Assembly: GCA_021160155.1 (NCBI GenBank)
Contig: JAGHDB010000051.1
Location: forward strand, 1 to 8,250
Direction of reading: 5' to 3'
DNA length: 8,250 nt
Source of the DNA: Bacteroidales bacterium
Lineage (GTDB): Bacteria; Bacteroidota; Bacteroidia; Bacteroidales; UBA12481
Shown here piece after piece: positions 7,293 through 8,250 of this stretch. Numbering within the stretch: the stretch's first letter is position 1; each line of letters starts with the position of its first letter. The notes beneath the pieces are model-generated. The model was not told where the DNA came from. It worked only from the letters and a program-made list of their open reading frames with translations, and ran no database searches. The position numbers and the translations under genes were made by a program.

Positions 7293-8250
7293 ATGAAGTT
7301 GTGGTACTTGTTATTATTTGTTTTCTGGCCCTGGGTTTGGAGTGTTGGCCAGGAGCAGTTGGAAGAAAGGATTTTTCCTGAATATCCGGTACCTGATGTG
7401 GTGAGGATGAAGGGAGGAATGAGTCTCCCCAACCGGGTGGATAATTCAAAATTCAAATTTTTCCCGGATGTCATCAGTCAGTATTCATGGAGTTGTAATC
7501 AGGCCAGTTCGATTGGTTATACGCTGACTTATGAGTTAAACAGGGTGCGGAATGCGGATGCTTCATTGCCTGAAAACCAGTATGCATATTTGTATCCCTG
7601 GAGTTTTTTAATGAGTCTCAATCATTCGAACCCGGGTGTCAGCTATTTTGACACATGGGAAATTGTGAAAGCGGGAGGATGCCCCAATCTGGTGGACTTT
7701 CCTTATCGGACATCAGGCGTGAAATGGATGTCTGGATATGATCGTTATTACCGGGCCATGTTTAACCGGGTTTTTGAGGATTATTCCTTACCGGTAGGTA
7801 CTCCTGAAGATCTGAATGTATTAAAGCGTTATCTTTTTGATCATTTTGAGGGTTCTCCTTTCGGAGGGATTGTGTCCTGCCAGATTGCTTCACAAGGCAT
7901 GCATATTCAATATCTTGGTAAAAACACCACGGACCCGGGTGCTCCGATACTTACCGGATTCGGTACCGGGGTGGGGCATGCATTAACTATTGTGGGGTAT
8001 GATGACCGTATCAGACTGGATCTTAATCATGACGGACAATTTACTAATGATTTGGATATCAATGGCGATCACCTGATTGACTTGAATGATTATGAAAAGG
8101 GCGCTCTTATAGCTTATAATTCATGGGGCGATTGGTTGAATCGCCGGGGAAAATTTTACATTGCATACAGTGTTTTGGCCAGGTACGGATACCAGGGAGG
8201 ATTCTGGAATCGATCAGTTCATCTGCCGGTTGTGGCCCGGTCTTATGAAC
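7293..8250 (+). CDS. secreted papain-family (C1A-like) cysteine protease (3' end beyond the window)
   Basis: The first 319 codons are present and the frame is open at the right edge. Residues 1-19 form a Sec signal peptide rich in Trp and Leu, with likely cleavage after SVG-19, so the protein is exported. The papain catalytic set can be traced: C68 in QYSWSCNQASSIGY, with Q63 as a possible oxyanion Gln; H229 in GVGHALTIVGYDD; and N276 in AYNSWGDW, followed by GKFYIAYSVL. The usual CGSCW sequence is not present around C68, so this is a divergent member. Between His and Asn lie two Asp/Asn-rich loops: DLNHDGQFTNDL (243-254) and DINGDHLIDLND (255-266). The second fits a 12-residue EF-hand/dockerin loop, with D255, N257, D259, D263 and D266 at ligand-like positions. 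The substrate is unknown; any C-terminal sorting domain would lie outside the window. No strong promoter consensus is seen upstream. A structural or inactive homologue is possible. Confidence 0.88.
   Translation, partial: MKLWYLLLFVFWPWVWSVGQEQLEERIFPEYPVPDVVRMKGGMSLPNRVDNSKFKFFPDVISQYSWSCNQASSIGYTLTYELNRVRNADASLPENQYAYLYPWSFLMSLNHSNPGVSYFDTWEIVKAGGCPNLVDFPYRTSGVKWMSGYDRYYRAMFNRVFEDYSLPVGTPEDLNVLKRYLFDHFEGSPFGGIVSCQIASQGMHIQYLGKNTTDPGAPILTGFGTGVGHALTIVGYDDRIRLDLNHDGQFTNDLDINGDHLIDLNDYEKGALIAYNSWGDWLNRRGKFYIAYSVLARYGYQGGFWNRSVHLPVVARSYE

Noticed and set aside
7123..7449. Open frame of 108 codons on the minus strand, with a His/Pro-rich stretch
   Set aside because: It crosses tRNA-Phe, the terminator, the hexamer repeat (which gives the HPH pattern) and the start of the protease gene. 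It has no promoter or family resemblance.

Overview
The window looks like chromosomal DNA from a member of the Bacteroidota, probably Bacteroidales or a relative. Three things point there: several copies of the Bacteroidota housekeeping promoter element (TAnnTTTG, once with a TTTG element 19 bp upstream), almost no Shine-Dalgarno sequences, and proteins that read as typical Bacteroidota versions (MutS with GPNMAGKSA, a cyclophilin lipoprotein, an M16 peptidase, a secreted papain-like protease). The genus cannot be told from the sequence alone.

Layout. Positions 1-1020 (minus) hold the N-terminal 340 codons of a Lys9-type saccharopine dehydrogenase that runs off the left edge. A 150-bp divergent spacer follows, with a promoter just ahead of mutS (1171-3786, plus). 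Immediately after mutS come tRNA-Gly(GCC) and tRNA-Leu(TAA), then a short A/G-rich repeat, a cyclophilin-type peptidyl-prolyl isomerase lipoprotein (4040-4618) and a GNAT acetyltransferase (4651-5097). Convergent to these is a two-gene minus-strand operon: an M16 zinc peptidase with a TTG start (5772-6998), overlapping by 4 nt a SAM-dependent O-methyltransferase (5104-5775). A divergent promoter region (about 7000-7111) separates this operon from tRNA-Phe(GAA), which has a complete promoter and is followed by a perfect 12-bp terminator hairpin and a G-rich hexamer repeat. The window closes inside a secreted papain-family (C1A) cysteine protease-like gene (7293 to beyond 8250) carrying EF-hand/dockerin-like calcium loops between its catalytic His and Asn.

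How the genes work together. These are mostly unrelated housekeeping functions: mismatch repair, translation, amino-acid metabolism, envelope protein folding and proteolysis. The only clear operon is M16 peptidase plus O-methyltransferase. No mobile element, CRISPR array, phage gene or defence system is visible, and I do not see evidence of a new multi-gene system. The points most worth a second look are the calcium-loop insertion in the terminal protease, the G-rich hexamer repeat upstream of it, the TTG start of the peptidase and the acceptor-stem mismatch in tRNA-Leu.
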